Positions 12,888-14,189 of a DNA stretch of 14,189 bases are shown piece by piece (position 1 is the first letter of the stretch; every line of letters begins with the position of its first letter). The notes under the pieces are model-generated. The model saw only the letters and a program-made list of their open reading frames with translations. It made no database searches and was not told the origin of the DNA. The DNA comes from DATFPQ01 sp035264765 (GTDB lineage: Bacteria; Actinomycetota; Actinomycetes; Actinomycetales; Angustibacteraceae), in the NCBI GenBank assembly GCA_035264765.1, contig DATFPQ010000093.1:1-14189 (forward strand). Reading direction: 5' to 3'. The translations under genes were made by a program, and so were the position numbers.

Positions 12888-13759
12888 CGCGACGGCTTCC
12901 CGGCCCCGCCCTCGTCGTCCTCGCCGCCTCCCTCTTCGGCACCATCGGGACCGCCCGGGTTCTGGGCCCGGCGGCTCCCGCTGCCGGCGTCGGAGCGCTG
13001 CGGATGCTCGGAGCGGGCCTGCTGCTGGCGTTGCTGGCCCGCCGCTGCCCGGCCGAGAGCTGGCGGGCCGAGGCCCGGCGGCCGCACACGCTGGTCGCCG
13101 GCCTCGGGCAGGCCCTGTTCCAGCTCACCTTCCTGGCCGCGGTCGTCTCGACCGGGGTCGCGGTCGGCACCCTCGTCGCGATCGGCTCTGCGCCGCTGCT
13201 CGCCGGACTCGTGTCGCGTCGGGTGTCGCCGGCCTGGGCCGTCGCGACGGCGGTGTCGGTGTGCGGCCTCACCTTGCTGGTGCTGGAGGGTGGTGGGGCC
13301 CGACTGTCGGCGACCGGCGTCGCGCTCGCCCTGGGCGCGGGTGCGTCCTACGCCGGGTACACGCTGGCGACCGCGCGCGCCCTCGACGACGGCGCCGAGC
13401 CCGCAGTGACCGCCGCGGTGGCGTTCTGCCTCGCCGGCGCCGTGCTGCTGCCCGCGCTCGCGGTCACCGACCTGCGGTGGCTGGCGTCGGCGTCCGGCCT
13501 GGCCATGGTGGCCTACCTGGCGCTGGTGCCCACCGTGCTCGCGTACCGCATCTTCACCGCGGGCCTGCGCGGTATCGCGCCCGCCACGGCGTCGACCCTC
13601 GCGCTCGCCGAGCCGGTGGTCGCGACGGTGCTGGGGGTCGTGGTGCTGGGGGAGCAGCTGGGTCTGCTCGGCTGGGTAGGTGCGGCGCTCGTGCTAGCGG
13701 GTCTGGTGCTGGCCGGCCGTGACGCGGTGAGCCGCCACCAGGAGCGGGTGCCCGCGTGA
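12884..13759 (+). CDS. EamA/DMT-family transporter
   Basis: The 291-residue membrane protein has about ten hydrophobic segments in two EamA repeats: LVVLAASLFGTIGTARVL at the start, LALGAGASYAGYTLATARAL opening the second half, and LALAEPVVATVLGVVVLGEQL (239–259) near the end, a family signature. It is a probable metabolite or amino-acid exporter; the substrate is unknown. The GTG start overlaps the CBS-protein stop by four bases, so translation is probably coupled. It is only loosely similar to the EamA protein at 343–1344, so the two are not recent duplicates. Finding a transporter between the CBS gene and era is, as far as I recall, not the usual arrangement, where a cytidine deaminase gene is often found. 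Confidence 0.9.
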   Translation: MTRRLPGPALVVLAASLFGTIGTARVLGPAAPAAGVGALRMLGAGLLLALLARRCPAESWRAEARRPHTLVAGLGQALFQLTFLAAVVSTGVAVGTLVAIGSAPLLAGLVSRRVSPAWAVATAVSVCGLTLLVLEGGGARLSATGVALALGAGASYAGYTLATARALDDGAEPAVTAAVAFCLAGAVLLPALAVTDLRWLASASGLAMVAYLALVPTVLAYRIFTAGLRGIAPATASTLALAEPVVATVLGVVVLGEQLGLLGWVGAALVLAGLVLAGRDAVSRHQERVPA

Positions 13760-13763
13760 TGCT

Positions 13764-13770
13764 GGGAGGA
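13764..13770 (+). promoter_or_regulatory. Ribosome binding site that decides the era start
   Basis: GGGAGGA ends at 13770. An ATG at 13770 shares its last base and would have no spacing, while the in-frame GTG at 13779 has eight bases of spacing. The GTG is therefore the better start although the ATG looks more conventional. Confidence 0.7.
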
Positions 13771-13778
13771 TGGGCGCC

Positions 13779-14189
13779 GTGAGCGACCGTTCCGCGTCCG
13801 AGGCCACACCGGAGCGTCCGTTCCGGTCCGGGTTCGCGTCCATCGTGGGGCGGCCCAACGCCGGGAAGTCCACGCTGACCAACGCCCTGGTCGGCGAGAA
13901 GGTCGCGATCACGTCGAGCAAGCCGCAGACCACCCGGCACATCATCCGGGGCGTGCTGCACCGCGCCGACAGCCAGCTCGTCCTCGTCGACACCCCGGGC
14001 CTGCACCGCCCGAAGACGCTGCTCGGCGAGCGGCTCAACGACCTGGTCCGGGAGACCTGGAGCGAGGTCGACGTGATCGGCATCTGCTTCCCGGCGGACG
14101 AGCCGGTCGGCGCGGGTGACCGGTTCATCTCCGCCGAGATGGCGGCGCTGAAGGCCACCGTCATCGCCGTTGTCACCAAGGTCGACCTG
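13779..14189 (+). CDS. era: GTPase Era, N-terminal part (runs off the window end)
   Basis: Era is an essential GTPase that binds the 3' end of 16S rRNA and checks 30S assembly. The 137 codons present carry the G domain: G1 GRPNAGKS (residues 24–31), the effector segment ITSSKPQTTRH containing G2, G3 DTPG, and G4 as TKVD just before the edge. Family members elsewhere often have NKxD at G4; TKxD is, as I recall, normal for actinobacterial Era and should still bind guanine. The KH domain is outside the window. Start: GTG 13779, chosen for its spacing to GGGAGGA. It follows the EamA gene by 19 bases and is probably the last visible gene of the phoH–ybeY–CBS–EamA–era run. Confidence 0.96.
   Translation, partial: MSDRSASEATPERPFRSGFASIVGRPNAGKSTLTNALVGEKVAITSSKPQTTRHIIRGVLHRADSQLVLVDTPGLHRPKTLLGERLNDLVRETWSEVDVIGICFPADEPVGAGDRFISAEMAALKATVIAVVTKVDL

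Noticed and set aside
13770..13772. ATG at 13770 as the era start
   Set aside because: The ribosome binding site GGGAGGA overlaps this codon, leaving no spacing; GTG 13779 has normal spacing.

Overview
The window is very GC-rich with strong G/C bias at third codon positions, frequent GTG and TTG starts, a CIRCE-controlled hrcA–dnaJ pair, DUF3097 and DUF8129-like proteins, and the order rsmE / HIT / phoH / ybeY / CBS-transporter / era. Together these point to a high-GC actinobacterium. I cannot name the genus from the sequence.

Layout. (1) 1–1344, minus strand: the N-terminal part of a DUF3097 protein, overlapped by an EamA-family transporter gene. (2) 1394–4400, plus strand: a promoter, a CIRCE operator, hrcA, dnaJ and rsmE, which form a heat-shock/ribosome-care operon. 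(3) 4401–6882: a 15-bp tandem repeat array at the convergent junction, a minus-strand SDR oxidoreductase, and four small plus-strand genes. The SDR and the first two small genes each have a promoter-like pair resembling actinobacterial SigF/SigB general-stress promoters. (4) 6922–8815: a probably leaderless HIT nucleotide hydrolase gene translationally coupled to a cytoplasmic serine beta-lactamase-family hydrolase. (5) 8915–9637, minus: a Sec-exported protein. (6) 9768–14189, plus: phoH, ybeY, a CorC/HlyC-type CBS membrane protein, a second EamA transporter and the 5' part of era.

How the parts fit. The ends of the window (hrcA–dnaJ–rsmE and phoH–ybeY–CBS–era) match a gene order conserved in actinobacteria, serving protein folding control, 16S rRNA methylation, rRNA maturation and ribosome assembly. 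The centre (about 4.4–9.7 kb, apart from the HIT gene) looks like lineage-specific material inserted between rsmE and phoH. The most interesting signal is the apparent stress-sigma promoter cluster at 5405–5845, which would put a dehydrogenase and several small uncharacterised proteins under one stress regulator next to the HrcA regulon. I see no CRISPR array, IS element, tRNA, rRNA, phage gene or toxin–antitoxin pair, and no clear new defence or mobile system. No gap between genes exceeds about 150 bases.
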